Origin: Devosia beringensis
GTDB lineage: Bacteria > Pseudomonadota > Alphaproteobacteria > Rhizobiales > Devosiaceae
Length of the DNA: 64,000 nucleotides
NCBI RefSeq assembly: GCF_014926585.1
Contig: NZ_CP045422.1
Coordinates: forward strand, 2,200,001 to 2,264,000
Direction of reading: 5' to 3'
Shown here: in pieces, positions 45,581 to 54,163 of the stretch
How positions within the stretch are numbered: the first letter of the stretch is position 1
Layout of the letters: every line of letters begins with the position of its first letter
Position numbers and translations under genes: made by a program
Notes under the pieces: generated by a model
Told to the model about the DNA's origin: nothing
The model's database searches: none
What the model saw: the letters and a program-made list of their open reading frames with translations, nothing else

Positions 45581-46558
45581 ATGTTTGTCGTGGGTGGTGA
45601 AAGCCTGATCGATCTCAAGGCCGAAGTGGCGCTGTCGGATGGCCGGCTGATCGGCCGCGACGGCGAGGATCAGATCGTCATGACCGCCCACCAGGGCGGC
45701 TCACCCTATAACTGCGCCATTGCGCTGGCCAAGCTGGGGAATGAAACCGGCTTCCTGTGCCCGATTTCGGCGGATGCCTTTGGCGACTATCTGCTGGGCC
45801 CGCTCAAGGCGGCCGGTGTCACGCCGCTGCTGCCCGAGCGCATGGCAGAATATACCACGCTGGCGGTGATCAATTTCGACAGCAATCACAATGCCCGCTA
45901 CGGCTTTTACCGCTCGGCCGACGGCGCGATCGACGCGACCAAGGCGATTGCCGCGCTGCCCGAGCAGCTCGAGCTCTACCAGATCGGCGGCTTCTGCCCG
46001 ATCAAACCGGATGAAGCCGCCCAGTGGCTGCAGATCGTCCGGGCCGCCATCGCCAAGGGAGCGACCATTTCGATGGATCCCAATGTGCGACCCAGCCTGA
46101 TCGACGACTTTGCCGGCTACAAGGCGCGGCTTTCGGACTTCCTTGACCTCACCCATGTGGTCAAAATGTCCGAGGAGGATCTCGACGCCCTCGACAGCAG
46201 CAAATCCATCGAGCAGCACGCAGCCGAGCTGCTGGGCCGCCCCAACTGCAAACTGGTCGTCATCACCCTGGGCGACAAGGGGTCGCGGGCCTTCACCGCT
46301 GCCGGCACGGCGCAGGCGGCGATCTATGCGCCGCCGGTGTTTGGCGACACGGTTGGCGCGGGCGACAGCCTGATGGCAGGCATCCTGTCCTGGCTGGATG
46401 AACGTGATCTGCTCAAGCCGGGTCGGCTGACGGCCCTCGACGCCGCCGCTCTGGCCGATATGCTGGCTTTCGGCGCCGTGGTGGCAGGCATCAATTGCGG
46501 CCGCAAGGGCTGCAAGCCGCCGACAAGGGCGGAAGTCGATGCGGTAATGGGCGCCTGA
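45581..46558 (+). CDS. PfkB-family carbohydrate kinase (fructokinase-like)
   Basis: A 325-aa ribokinase-fold enzyme. GGSPYNCAIALAKLG near residue 40 is the sugar-binding signature and GDTVGAGDSLMAG near 255 holds the catalytic Asp and the anion hole. The ATG at 45581 has GGGGGAG upstream and gives the usual start FVVGGESLIDL; an ATG 16 codons earlier is possible. Substrate is probably a hexose such as fructose, though KDG kinases are similar. It is divergent from the TRAP permease genes. Confidence 0.88.
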   Translation: MFVVGGESLIDLKAEVALSDGRLIGRDGEDQIVMTAHQGGSPYNCAIALAKLGNETGFLCPISADAFGDYLLGPLKAAGVTPLLPERMAEYTTLAVINFDSNHNARYGFYRSADGAIDATKAIAALPEQLELYQIGGFCPIKPDEAAQWLQIVRAAIAKGATISMDPNVRPSLIDDFAGYKARLSDFLDLTHVVKMSEEDLDALDSSKSIEQHAAELLGRPNCKLVVITLGDKGSRAFTAAGTAQAAIYAPPVFGDTVGAGDSLMAGILSWLDERDLLKPGRLTALDAAALADMLAFGAVVAGINCGRKGCKPPTRAEVDAVMGA

Positions 46559-46663
46559 GCTTGTCACTTCACGATGAGGTGATAGCCCCGCGGTAACCCC
46601 AAAGGGTCCAAAGGCGAATGACTGGCGTATCTGCTTTGATAGCGGAGGTTCCGGGGCCATGCT

Positions 46664-47380
46664 GTGCTTGATCTGATCCTTGCCTATGCAGCGGGCCTGC
46701 TGACCCTGCTCAATCCCTGCGTGCTGCCGCTGCTGCCGCTGATTGCTGCCGGTTCGGTGGCGCGCCATCCGCTGGGTCCACTGGCCATGGCCGCGGGGCT
46801 GGCGGTGAGTTTCACCCTTGCCGGCATTTCCATATTTGGCATCACCAGGGCCACCGGCCTGGCCCAGGAAGATATCGCTGTCGCTGCCGGCTGGATCATG
46901 GTCGCGTTCGGTGTGGTGCAGCTGGTGCCGCAGGCGCAGATGGGCTTTTCGCGGCTGGCTGGTGCCGCCGCCAGCGGTGGCACCCAACTGATGGGGCAGG
47001 TCGAGGGGCGCGGGCTGGGCGGCGAGGTGCTGGCCGGCGCGCTGCTGGGGCTGGCCTGGTCGCCCTGTATCGGGCCAACCCTGGGCGGCGCCATCGGTTT
47101 GGCAGCGCAGGGCGAGAACCTGCTGTTTGCCTTTGCCATCATGGTGATGTTCTCGCTGGGCGCCGCCACGGTCATGCTGGCGCTGGCCTATGGTGCGCGT
47201 TCCCTGATTGCCAGCCGTCGCGCCTTGCTCAGCCGGGTCATGCCCTATGCCAAGACCATTCTGGGCATCGGCCTGATCGTGGTCGGCTTGGGCATTATCT
47301 TTCATGTCGACCGGATTCTGGAGGGCTGGGCTCTTGCCACGCTGCCAGGCTGGTTCACCGAAATTTCCGTCAGTCTTTGA
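46664..47380 (+). CDS. ccdA: CcdA-type thiol-disulfide transport protein
   Basis: A 238-aa membrane protein with six helices. The redox cysteines are in LLNPCVLPLLPL (near residue 20) and LAWSPCIGPTLGG (near 130), as in CcdA/DsbD. It carries reducing power from cytosolic thioredoxin to the periplasm, for cytochrome c maturation or similar. The start is a GTG. The next gene, 17 bp on, encodes an exported thioredoxin-fold partner, so the pair equals a split DsbD. Confidence 0.92.
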   Translation: MLDLILAYAAGLLTLLNPCVLPLLPLIAAGSVARHPLGPLAMAAGLAVSFTLAGISIFGITRATGLAQEDIAVAAGWIMVAFGVVQLVPQAQMGFSRLAGAAASGGTQLMGQVEGRGLGGEVLAGALLGLAWSPCIGPTLGGAIGLAAQGENLLFAFAIMVMFSLGAATVMLALAYGARSLIASRRALLSRVMPYAKTILGIGLIVVGLGIIFHVDRILEGWALATLPGWFTEISVSL

Positions 47381-47396
47381 ACTTGAGGAGCTTGTG

Positions 47397-47810
47397 ATGA
47401 TGAAAATCGATCGACGTGCAGCGCTGGCCCTGCTGGCCGGCCTGGCCGCCACAACGGTGAGCGGACCGGCTTCCGCGCTCGCCATTACGGACTATTCGGA
47501 CGATAGCCTGCCCAAGCTGGAGGCCTGGGGCAAACCCTATCTGCTCGATTTCTATGCCAGCTGGTGCGTCACCTGTGCGGCCCAGCAGCGGGTACTCGAC
47601 AGCCTGATCAAGGCGGATCCGCGCTATGCGTCGATCCTGATCGTTCGCGTTGACTGGGACAAGTACGGTCGGGGCGAGCTGGTGCAGCGGATGGCCATCC
47701 CGCGGCGTTCGACCCTGGTGATGATGCGCGGCGCTACCGAACTCGGACGCCTGGTCGCCGAAACGCGCGAGGACAAGATCGCCGCGCTTCTCGAACTGGG
47801 AGTGTCCTGA
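47397..47810 (+). CDS. Exported thioredoxin-fold protein, partner of CcdA
   Basis: A 137-aa protein. The start follows GAGGAG. A signal sequence (DRRAALALLAGLAATT) precedes a thioredoxin domain with the active site ASWCVTCAAQQ near residue 52. CVTC is the motif style of the C-terminal domain of DsbD, unlike CGPC of thioredoxin. The cis-Pro is in AIPRRSTLVM. It probably takes electrons from CcdA and reduces periplasmic disulfides. The paired arginines in KIDRRAAL may allow Tat export. Confidence 0.9.
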   Translation: MMKIDRRAALALLAGLAATTVSGPASALAITDYSDDSLPKLEAWGKPYLLDFYASWCVTCAAQQRVLDSLIKADPRYASILIVRVDWDKYGRGELVQRMAIPRRSTLVMMRGATELGRLVAETREDKIAALLELGVS

Positions 47811-47875
47811 CCCACCCTTTATTGCATCGCGCGGCAGGCTCTGTTTGTATCGGTGCGTCAGTTGAGGGGTGAACC

Positions 47876-48751
47876 GTGCGGCTTTGGGTTTGGGGTGTGG
47901 CGGCACTGGCCGTCATCGGCATTGGCGCCGCGGGCTATCTGCTCAAGCCGGTCAGCGGGCCAGCGCGCGATCTGACTCTGGTGGGGGATGTGGAGCGGGG
48001 CAATTACCTGATCCGGCTTGGCGGCTGCGTGGCCTGCCATACCAATAACCAGGCCGGTACGGGGTTTCTGGCGGGCGGGTTCGGGCTCGAAACCCAGTTC
48101 GGTACCTTCGTGCCGCCCAATATCACGTCGGACCCCGATGCCGGGATTGGCAGCTGGACTTTGGCGCAGTTCAGCGACGCCATGAGCAACGGCATGGGAC
48201 CGCAGGGTCATCTCTATCCGGTCTTTCCCTATGAAAACTACACGCTGATGAGCGATCAGGAGATCGTCGATCTCTATGCCGCCCTGATGGCGACCGAGCC
48301 GGTAAGCACACCGGCGGCCGAGAACCAGATCCCGTTCCCCTTCAATGTAAGGCTGGCCATGGCGGGCTGGCAGAACCTGTTTTTTTCGCCTGCGCGATTT
48401 GTGCCGGAGGAGGGACGTTCCGACACCTACAACCGTGGCAAGTACCTGGCCTATGGGCCCGCCCATTGCGTCGCCTGTCACTCGCCGCGCAATGCCCTGG
48501 GCGCGCTGGACTGGGATCAGGCATTGACGGGCTCTCCGGGCGGTACCGGCGGGCGGGCACCGGCGCTGACCCGGCAGGCGCTGCTGGATGAGGGCTATGA
48601 CGTGGACACCCTGGCCCAGACCCTGGCCGACGGCTTTACACCCGGGTTTGACGTGCTGGGCGGCGCCATGGGCGAGGTGATCAGCGACGGTACCTCACAA
48701 TGGACCGAGGCCGACCGGCAGGCGATCGCGGCATACCTGCTGGCCGAGTGA
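47876..48751 (+). CDS. Membrane-anchored diheme cytochrome c
   Basis: A 291-aa protein. An uncleaved or cleaved hydrophobic start (residues 5-22) is followed by two cytochrome c domains, each with a CVACH haem site (near residues 51 and 200). Met ligands may be in NGMGPQGHLYP and in the late GGAMGEV. The layout is like cytochrome subunits of membrane alcohol or sugar dehydrogenases, which pass electrons to the respiratory chain, but no partner dehydrogenase is adjacent. The start is GTG. It follows the CcdA-thioredoxin pair, which may serve its haem attachment. Confidence 0.88.
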   Translation: MRLWVWGVAALAVIGIGAAGYLLKPVSGPARDLTLVGDVERGNYLIRLGGCVACHTNNQAGTGFLAGGFGLETQFGTFVPPNITSDPDAGIGSWTLAQFSDAMSNGMGPQGHLYPVFPYENYTLMSDQEIVDLYAALMATEPVSTPAAENQIPFPFNVRLAMAGWQNLFFSPARFVPEEGRSDTYNRGKYLAYGPAHCVACHSPRNALGALDWDQALTGSPGGTGGRAPALTRQALLDEGYDVDTLAQTLADGFTPGFDVLGGAMGEVISDGTSQWTEADRQAIAAYLLAE

Positions 48752-50338
48752 TCAGGCCTCGGCGCGGATGGCGAGCGCTTCGTCAAGCGTCATGGTCGTG
48801 TGGTGTTCCCAGGTCGCGTCGTCGGTGGCCGGAAAATCGGTGCGGAAATGACCGCCCCGGCTTTCAGTGCGCTTGAGGGCGGCGGCGGCCACCAGGGTGG
48901 CTGAGGTCGTCATGTTGAGAAAGGCGCTGGTGACCTGTTCGGCAGTGGCCTCGAGGGCGGCGATCTGGCGCAGCGCCTGCTTGAGGCCGGTTGCATCGCG
49001 CTCCACGCCGACAAGCGCGGTCATTACCGCTCGCAACTGCTGCACGGCCGGCAGATCACGCAGGACCGCCTCGGCCTTGGCGCCTTCGGCTTCGTTCCAT
49101 TCGATGCCCCTGAACGGGGCGAGATTGCGCACCGGCTCGAGCCCGCCAATGTCATCGGCAATGCGCGCGCCATAGACGGTGGCTTCGAGCAGGGAATTGG
49201 AGGCCAGGCGATTGGCGCCATGCAGGCCCGTGCAACTGGCCTCGCCGCAGACCCACAGGCCCGGCAGCGACGAGCGTCCGCGCTCGTCTACCTTGACCCC
49301 GCCCATGTGGAAATGAGCGGCGGGCGTCACCGGAATCATGCCGTTGACCGGGTCGATGCCGGCATCGAGACAATACTGGGCCACGGTAGGAAAGCGCGTC
49401 AGGATGGCGGCGCCCAGGACCTGCCTGGTGTCGAGAAAGACCCGGCGGCCCGACTGGATCTGGCGGAAATTGGCCCGGGCGACGATGTCGCGCGGGGCCA
49501 GTTCGGCGTCGGGGTGAATGGCGGGCATGAAGCGCTCGCCCAGATCGTTGACCAGGATGGCGCCTTCGCCGCGCAGGGCCTCGGTTGCGAGCGGGGCGGG
49601 ATCGGCGCCGGTAGCGATGGCGGTGGGGTGAAACTGCACGAATTCGGCGTCGGCAATCAAGGCGCCGGCGCGGGCCGCCATGCCCATGGCGTGGCCGCGC
49701 ACGCCCGGCGGATTGGTGGTGACGGCATAGAGCCCGCCCAGGCCGCCGGCGGCCAGCACGGTAGCGCGGGCGCGGATGAAGACCGGCTCGGAATAGCGGT
49801 CGCCCAGCTTGCGGCAGAAGACGCCGACGATGCGGCCATTGTCGCGGGCGAGGCTGAGGGCGGTGATGCCCTCGACTATACGAATGGAGGGGGTGCGGCG
49901 GACTTCGGCAATGATGGCCTGCATGATGGCCCAGCCAGCCCGGTCGCCCTCGACCTTGACGATGCGGTTGGCCGAATGGGCGGCTTCCTTGCCCAGCGCA
50001 TAATTGCCGAAATCATCGCGATCGAAAGGTGTGCCCCAGCGCGCCAGGTCCTCGATGCGGGCGGCGGCTTCGGCGGTAACGCTTTCGGCGATGCCGTGGT
50101 CAACGATGCCGGCCCCGGCCATTTCGGTGTCGACAGCATGAGCATGGCTGCTATCGCCCAGTCCGACCGCCGCCGCGACGCCGCCCTGGGCCCAGGCCGA
50201 ACTGGCGCCAAAGCCCAGGGGCTTGGGCGAGAGCACGGTCACCGGCCGCGGCGCCAGCTTGAGGGCCGTGAAAAGACCGGCGAGACCTGCGCCGACTATC
50301 AGGGCGCCATCGGCATTGAGGGTGTTGTCGAGGGTCAT
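48752..50338 (-). CDS. nadB: L-aspartate oxidase
   Basis: A 528-aa FAD enzyme that converts L-aspartate to iminoaspartate, the first step of NAD synthesis. The FAD motif GAGLAGLFTALKLA is near residue 17. The block SSAWAQGGVAAAVG near 46, RAGALIADAEFVQFHPTA near 230, and FHMGGVKVDERGRSSLPGLWVCGEASCTGLHGANRL near 345-380 are typical. nadA lies in the same direction 525 bp away, with a small plus-strand gene between them. Confidence 0.95.
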   Translation of the reverse strand: MTLDNTLNADGALIVGAGLAGLFTALKLAPRPVTVLSPKPLGFGASSAWAQGGVAAAVGLGDSSHAHAVDTEMAGAGIVDHGIAESVTAEAAARIEDLARWGTPFDRDDFGNYALGKEAAHSANRIVKVEGDRAGWAIMQAIIAEVRRTPSIRIVEGITALSLARDNGRIVGVFCRKLGDRYSEPVFIRARATVLAAGGLGGLYAVTTNPPGVRGHAMGMAARAGALIADAEFVQFHPTAIATGADPAPLATEALRGEGAILVNDLGERFMPAIHPDAELAPRDIVARANFRQIQSGRRVFLDTRQVLGAAILTRFPTVAQYCLDAGIDPVNGMIPVTPAAHFHMGGVKVDERGRSSLPGLWVCGEASCTGLHGANRLASNSLLEATVYGARIADDIGGLEPVRNLAPFRGIEWNEAEGAKAEAVLRDLPAVQQLRAVMTALVGVERDATGLKQALRQIAALEATAEQVTSAFLNMTTSATLVAAAALKRTESRGGHFRTDFPATDDATWEHHTTMTLDEALAIRAEA

Positions 50339-50413
50339 GGACGGTTCCGCACTGTTCTCAAACTAGGTATTTGCCCGTAAGGTCTTTGCCGTAGCAAGAT
50401 CGGGGCTGCAAGG

Positions 50414-50866
50414 ATGGCAGGTTCAGACGACGACAAGGGGCTGGGCGAAGAGCGTCAGACCGGGTTTTCTGCGGCGGCGCCGCTCGAGGCCTATGAGGCG
50501 ATCTATCGCCTGGTGCTGAGCGCCTATGGTTATCGCTGCGCCCTTACCGGTGAAAAGTTCCTGCCCGAGACCGGCCTGCTGCACCCGCATCTGGCGGTGG
50601 AGGCGATCCGACCGCGCGAGGCGGGCGGGCCGCTGCAGATCAACAATTACATCGCGCTTGAAGAACATGCGGCTCAGGCCTTCCGCCGGGGGCAGATATT
50701 GGTCGAGGACGATTATAGCTTCGTTGTGCCCAATCCGGACGCCCTGGATCGCGCGGTCCTCGTTCGGCTCAACAGCTCGGGTCGCCTGCTGGTGCCAGCA
50801 GAAGGGCTGTTCCAACCCAGCCCCGCCCATCTGGCGTTTCATCGGCGGAGCGTGCTGGGCACCTAA
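50414..50866 (+). CDS. Degenerate HNH-like protein between nadB and nadA
   Basis: A 150-aa protein. Residues about 35-105 resemble an HNH_2 nuclease domain: [10 protein letters not shown], then a segment ending in [33 protein letters not shown]. In active members the first position is a His in an AHI block; here it reads VEAI, so the leading catalytic His appears lost, while the Asn and later His positions remain. It may have become a non-catalytic DNA- or RNA-binding protein. It is divergent from nadB and overlaps nadA by 4 bp at the stop codons. Confidence 0.65.
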   Translation: MAGSDDDKGLGEERQTGFSAAAPLEAYEAIYRLVLSAYGYRCALTGEKFLPETGLLHPHLAVEAIRPREAGGPLQINNYIALEEHAAQAFRRGQILVEDDYSFVVPNPDALDRAVLVRLNSSGRLLVPAEGLFQPSPAHLAFHRRSVLGT

Positions 50867-51930
50867 TCGCCCTTGCGGCTCATCTCGATCATGCGCTCGA
50901 CGGCGAGGCGGGCCGCCGGGATGATCTCGGCGGGCACAGTGACCTCCTCGGTCATGGTGTGCAGGCTCCACAGCACGTTCTCAAGATTGATGCGTTTCAT
51001 GTGCGGGCAGATATTGCAGCCGCGCAGGAAATCGACGCCGGTGGTCTCGCTGGCGACATTGTCGGACATCGAGCACTCCGTGACCATGACCACGCGGGCC
51101 GGACGGGTGGTCTTGACCCAGTCGATCATGGCGGCAGTCGAGCCGGCAAAGTCCACTGCGTCGATCACTTCGGGCGGGCATTCGGGATGGGCGATGATCT
51201 TGGCCGTGGGATAGGCATGGCGCAGTTCGGCGATATCGTCCGCCGTGAAGGTCTCGTGTACCTCGCAGGCACCGGCCCAGGTGATGATCTTCTTGGACGT
51301 CTTCTTGGCGGTGTTCTTGGCCAGGTACTGGTCGGGAATCATGATGACGGTGTCCCCATCGACCCGATTGACGATGTCGAGCGCATTGGAGGAGGTGCAG
51401 CACACGTCGGTCACGGCCTTCACCGCTGCCGAGGTGTTGACATAGGTCACTACCGGCACGCCGGGATACATGTCGCGCATGGCCATGACGTCTGCCACGG
51501 TGATGGATTCCGCCAGCGAGCAGCCGGCGCGGCTGTCGGGAATGAGCACGGTCTTGTCGGGGTTGAGCAGCTTGGAGGTCTCGGCCATGAAGTGCACACC
51601 GCACTGCACGATCACCTGCTGGCGCACCTTGGTGGCCTCGATCGCCAGCTGCAGGCTGTCGCCGACGATATCGGCCACGCCGTGATAGATCTGGGGCGTC
51701 TGGTAATTATGCGCCAGGATGATCGCATCCTTTTCCGCCTTGAGCCGGTTGATCTGGAAAATCAGCGGCGCATAGAAGGGCCACTCGATCTCGGGGATCT
51801 TGTCGCGCACCCGCTCGAACACCGGGGCTGTGGCACGTTCGACAGAATCGGAAAACTTGAGGTCGAAATGGCTGCCAAGAATGGCCCGGGCCTCATCGAG
51901 GGGCGTGATCGCGTTGATGGTCTGCGCCAT
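50863..51930 (-). CDS. nadA: Quinolinate synthase A
   Basis: A 355-aa [4Fe-4S] enzyme that condenses iminoaspartate with dihydroxyacetone phosphate to quinolinate. Cluster cysteines are in [10 protein letters not shown] (near residue 110), in [11 protein letters not shown] (near 198) and in [10 protein letters not shown] (near 308). [20 protein letters not shown] near 75-95 is also characteristic. Together with NadB it completes the first two steps of de novo NAD synthesis. The nadC gene is not seen in the window. Confidence 0.96.
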   Translation of the reverse strand: MAQTINAITPLDEARAILGSHFDLKFSDSVERATAPVFERVRDKIPEIEWPFYAPLIFQINRLKAEKDAIILAHNYQTPQIYHGVADIVGDSLQLAIEATKVRQQVIVQCGVHFMAETSKLLNPDKTVLIPDSRAGCSLAESITVADVMAMRDMYPGVPVVTYVNTSAAVKAVTDVCCTSSNALDIVNRVDGDTVIMIPDQYLAKNTAKKTSKKIITWAGACEVHETFTADDIAELRHAYPTAKIIAHPECPPEVIDAVDFAGSTAAMIDWVKTTRPARVVMVTECSMSDNVASETTGVDFLRGCNICPHMKRINLENVLWSLHTMTEEVTVPAEIIPAARLAVERMIEMSRKGD

Positions 51931-52054
51931 GGAAAGTCCCTCTCGATACCGAGGGGGAACCTAGGGATTATTCGCCGGCTTTTCAATGAACGGGGTTGCA
52001 GGAAATTGGCCAAGCTCCTAACCCTTTGCCAATCCACCGCTGAAAGGCCCCACC

Positions 52055-52690
52055 ATGCCGCAAGATACCGCCGCCCTTCGCTCCATCCTGTCGCTGGCGC
52101 CTGTCGTGCCGGTGATCATTCTTGATGATGTCAGCCAGGCGCGACCTCTGGCAGAGGCCCTGGTGGCCGGCGGGTTGCCTATTCTCGAAGTGACGCTGCG
52201 CACCCCCAATGCGCTCAAGGTCATGGAAGAAATGGCCAAGGTGACTGGCGCCATTGTCGGCTCGGGTACCGTGCGCACGGCGCTGCACATGAAGCAGTCA
52301 GTCGATGCCGGCTGCCGCTTCATGGTCTCGCCGGGCATCTCCCCGCGCATTCTCGACGCGGCCGATGATATCGGCATTCCCCTGTTGCCGGGCATTGCCA
52401 CGCCGAGCGAGGCGATGACGGCGTCGGAACGGGGCTATGGTTTCCTCAAGTTCTTCCCAGCCGAAGCCAATGGCGGCGCGCCGGTGCTCAAGGCGTTTGC
52501 CTCGCCGCTGTCCGACATCACCTTCTGCCCCACTGGCGGCATCGATGCGGCCAAAGCCAAGATCTATCTCGGCCTGCCCAATGTGATCTGTGTGGGTGGC
52601 AGCTGGATCATGCCGGCCGACGCGCTGGAGGCCAATGACTGGGCCCGGATCGAAGCGCTGGCGCGCGAAGCCAGCCAGCTGCGGGGCTAG
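52055..52690 (+). CDS. eda: 2-dehydro-3-deoxy-phosphogluconate (KDPG/KHG) aldolase
   Basis: A 211-aa class I aldolase that splits KDPG into pyruvate and glyceraldehyde-3-phosphate in the Entner-Doudoroff pathway. The general base Glu is in LEVTLRTPNA near residue 47; the Schiff-base Lys is in YGFLKFFPAE near 134, and CPTGGI binds phosphate near 160. The spacing to modA is 20 bp, so read-through into modAB is possible, but the functions are unrelated. Confidence 0.94.
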   Translation: MPQDTAALRSILSLAPVVPVIILDDVSQARPLAEALVAGGLPILEVTLRTPNALKVMEEMAKVTGAIVGSGTVRTALHMKQSVDAGCRFMVSPGISPRILDAADDIGIPLLPGIATPSEAMTASERGYGFLKFFPAEANGGAPVLKAFASPLSDITFCPTGGIDAAKAKIYLGLPNVICVGGSWIMPADALEANDWARIEALAREASQLRG

Positions 52691-52710
52691 CGAGTTCGCA
52701 GGAGGCTGCT

Positions 52711-53463
52711 GTGACGAATGCCAGGCTGATCGGTCAGCTCGCCGGGGTCGCTGTGAGCGTGGCGGTGCTGGCCAGCCCCGCAGCGCGGGCCGAGACGGTC
52801 AGCGTCGCCGTAGCGGCCAATTTCACCGCCGTGGCCGAGCAGTTGGCGCCGCTGTTCAAGGCCGAGACCGGCCATGACGCCCTCTACAGTTTTGGCGCCA
52901 CCGGCCAGCTCTATGCCCAGATCAGCCAGGGCGCGCCGTTCGAGGTGCTGCTGGCGGCCGATGACGAACGGCCCGCCCTTGCCGTGACCGAGGGGCTGGC
53001 AGTGGAAGGTACGGTGTTCACCTATGCCATTGGCGCGCTGGCGCTTTACAGCACGTCGATGGATCTGGGCGACGGCGAGGCTGTGCTCCGGGCAGATGCG
53101 TTCGACAAGCTTGCCATAGCCGACCCCGAGACCGCGCCCTATGGCCGGGCTGCAGTTGAAACGCTGATGGCTTTGGGCCAGACTGAAGTGATCATGCCCA
53201 AGCTGGTGACCGGCGAGAACATCTCCCAGACGCTGCAGTTCATCGAAAGCGGCAATGCCGAACTCGGCTTTGTCGCGGCCAGTCAGGTGATCGGCAAGAC
53301 CAGCGCGTGGCTAGTCCCGGCAGCGCTCCATGAACCGATCCGGCAGGATGCGGTCCTGCTCAAGACAGGCGAGGCCAATCCGGCTGCCATGGCCTATCTA
53401 CAATTCCTGCGCAGCGATGCCGCTCGGGTCGTGATAGAAGCGGCAGGGTATCGGGTCGAATAG
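52711..53463 (+). CDS. modA: Molybdate ABC transporter substrate-binding protein
   Basis: A 250-aa periplasmic protein. The start is a GTG with AGGAGG upstream. The signal peptide ends near ARAE. VSVAVAANFTAVAEQLAPLFKAETGH near residue 32 and FGATGQLYAQISQGAPFEVLLAADDERP near 60-87 are the ModA signatures, including the Ser/Ala positions that bind the oxyanion. It feeds molybdate to ModB, encoded 12 bp downstream. Confidence 0.93.
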   Translation: MTNARLIGQLAGVAVSVAVLASPAARAETVSVAVAANFTAVAEQLAPLFKAETGHDALYSFGATGQLYAQISQGAPFEVLLAADDERPALAVTEGLAVEGTVFTYAIGALALYSTSMDLGDGEAVLRADAFDKLAIADPETAPYGRAAVETLMALGQTEVIMPKLVTGENISQTLQFIESGNAELGFVAASQVIGKTSAWLVPAALHEPIRQDAVLLKTGEANPAAMAYLQFLRSDAARVVIEAAGYRVE

Positions 53464-53475
53464 CGGACGGGACGG

Positions 53476-54156
53476 ATGAGCTTTGGTGATATCTGGGCGC
53501 CGGTCAGCCTGACGCTGACTTTGGCCAGCATCAATACGCTGATCCTGCTGCTGGTGGGGACGCCCATTGCCTGGTGGCTGGCCCGCAGCCCGAGCCGCTA
53601 TCGCGAACTGGTTGGCGCCCTGGTCGCCATGCCGCTGGTGCTGCCGCCCACGGTGCTGGGCTTTTATCTGCTCATCGCCCTGGGCCCGAACGGGCCCGGT
53701 GGCTGGATCGCCGGGCTGTGGGGCGGGCGGACCCTGGCCTTCTCCTTCACCGGTCTTGTGATCGGGTCGTTCTTTTATTCGCTGCCCTTCATGGTGCAGC
53801 CGCTGCGCAACGGTTTCGGGGCGATCGGCACCGATATGCTGGACGCGGCCTCCAGCCTGGGTGCCAGTCCCTGGCGGCGGTTCTGGCAGATCTCCCTGCC
53901 ATTGGCGCGTCCGGCCTATATCACCGGCGCGGTGATGACTTTTGCACACACGGTGGGCGAGTTCGGCGTGGTGCTGATGATCGGCGGCAATATTCCGGGC
54001 CAGACCAAGGTGATCGCCATTGCGCTCTATGACTATGTCGAGCGGCTGCAATGGCAGGAGGCGCATGTGCTCGCCCTGGGGATGGTCGTGTTTGCCTTCG
54101 TGGTCATTGCCATAACCCTGACGATCGACCGCCGCGTCAACGTCCCGATGCCCTAG
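53476..54156 (+). CDS. modB: Molybdate ABC transporter permease
   Basis: A 226-aa membrane protein with about five helices. The segment PLVLPPTVLGFYLL is near residue 57, and the ABC-contact EAA-type loop DAASSLGASPWRRFWQISLPLA near 122. It pairs with ModA. The ATPase gene modC is not next to it: the next gene, on the other strand, is ligD. Confidence 0.93.
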   Translation: MSFGDIWAPVSLTLTLASINTLILLLVGTPIAWWLARSPSRYRELVGALVAMPLVLPPTVLGFYLLIALGPNGPGGWIAGLWGGRTLAFSFTGLVIGSFFYSLPFMVQPLRNGFGAIGTDMLDAASSLGASPWRRFWQISLPLARPAYITGAVMTFAHTVGEFGVVLMIGGNIPGQTKVIAIALYDYVERLQWQEAHVLALGMVVFAFVVIAITLTIDRRVNVPMP

Positions 54157-54163
54157 AAGGGCT

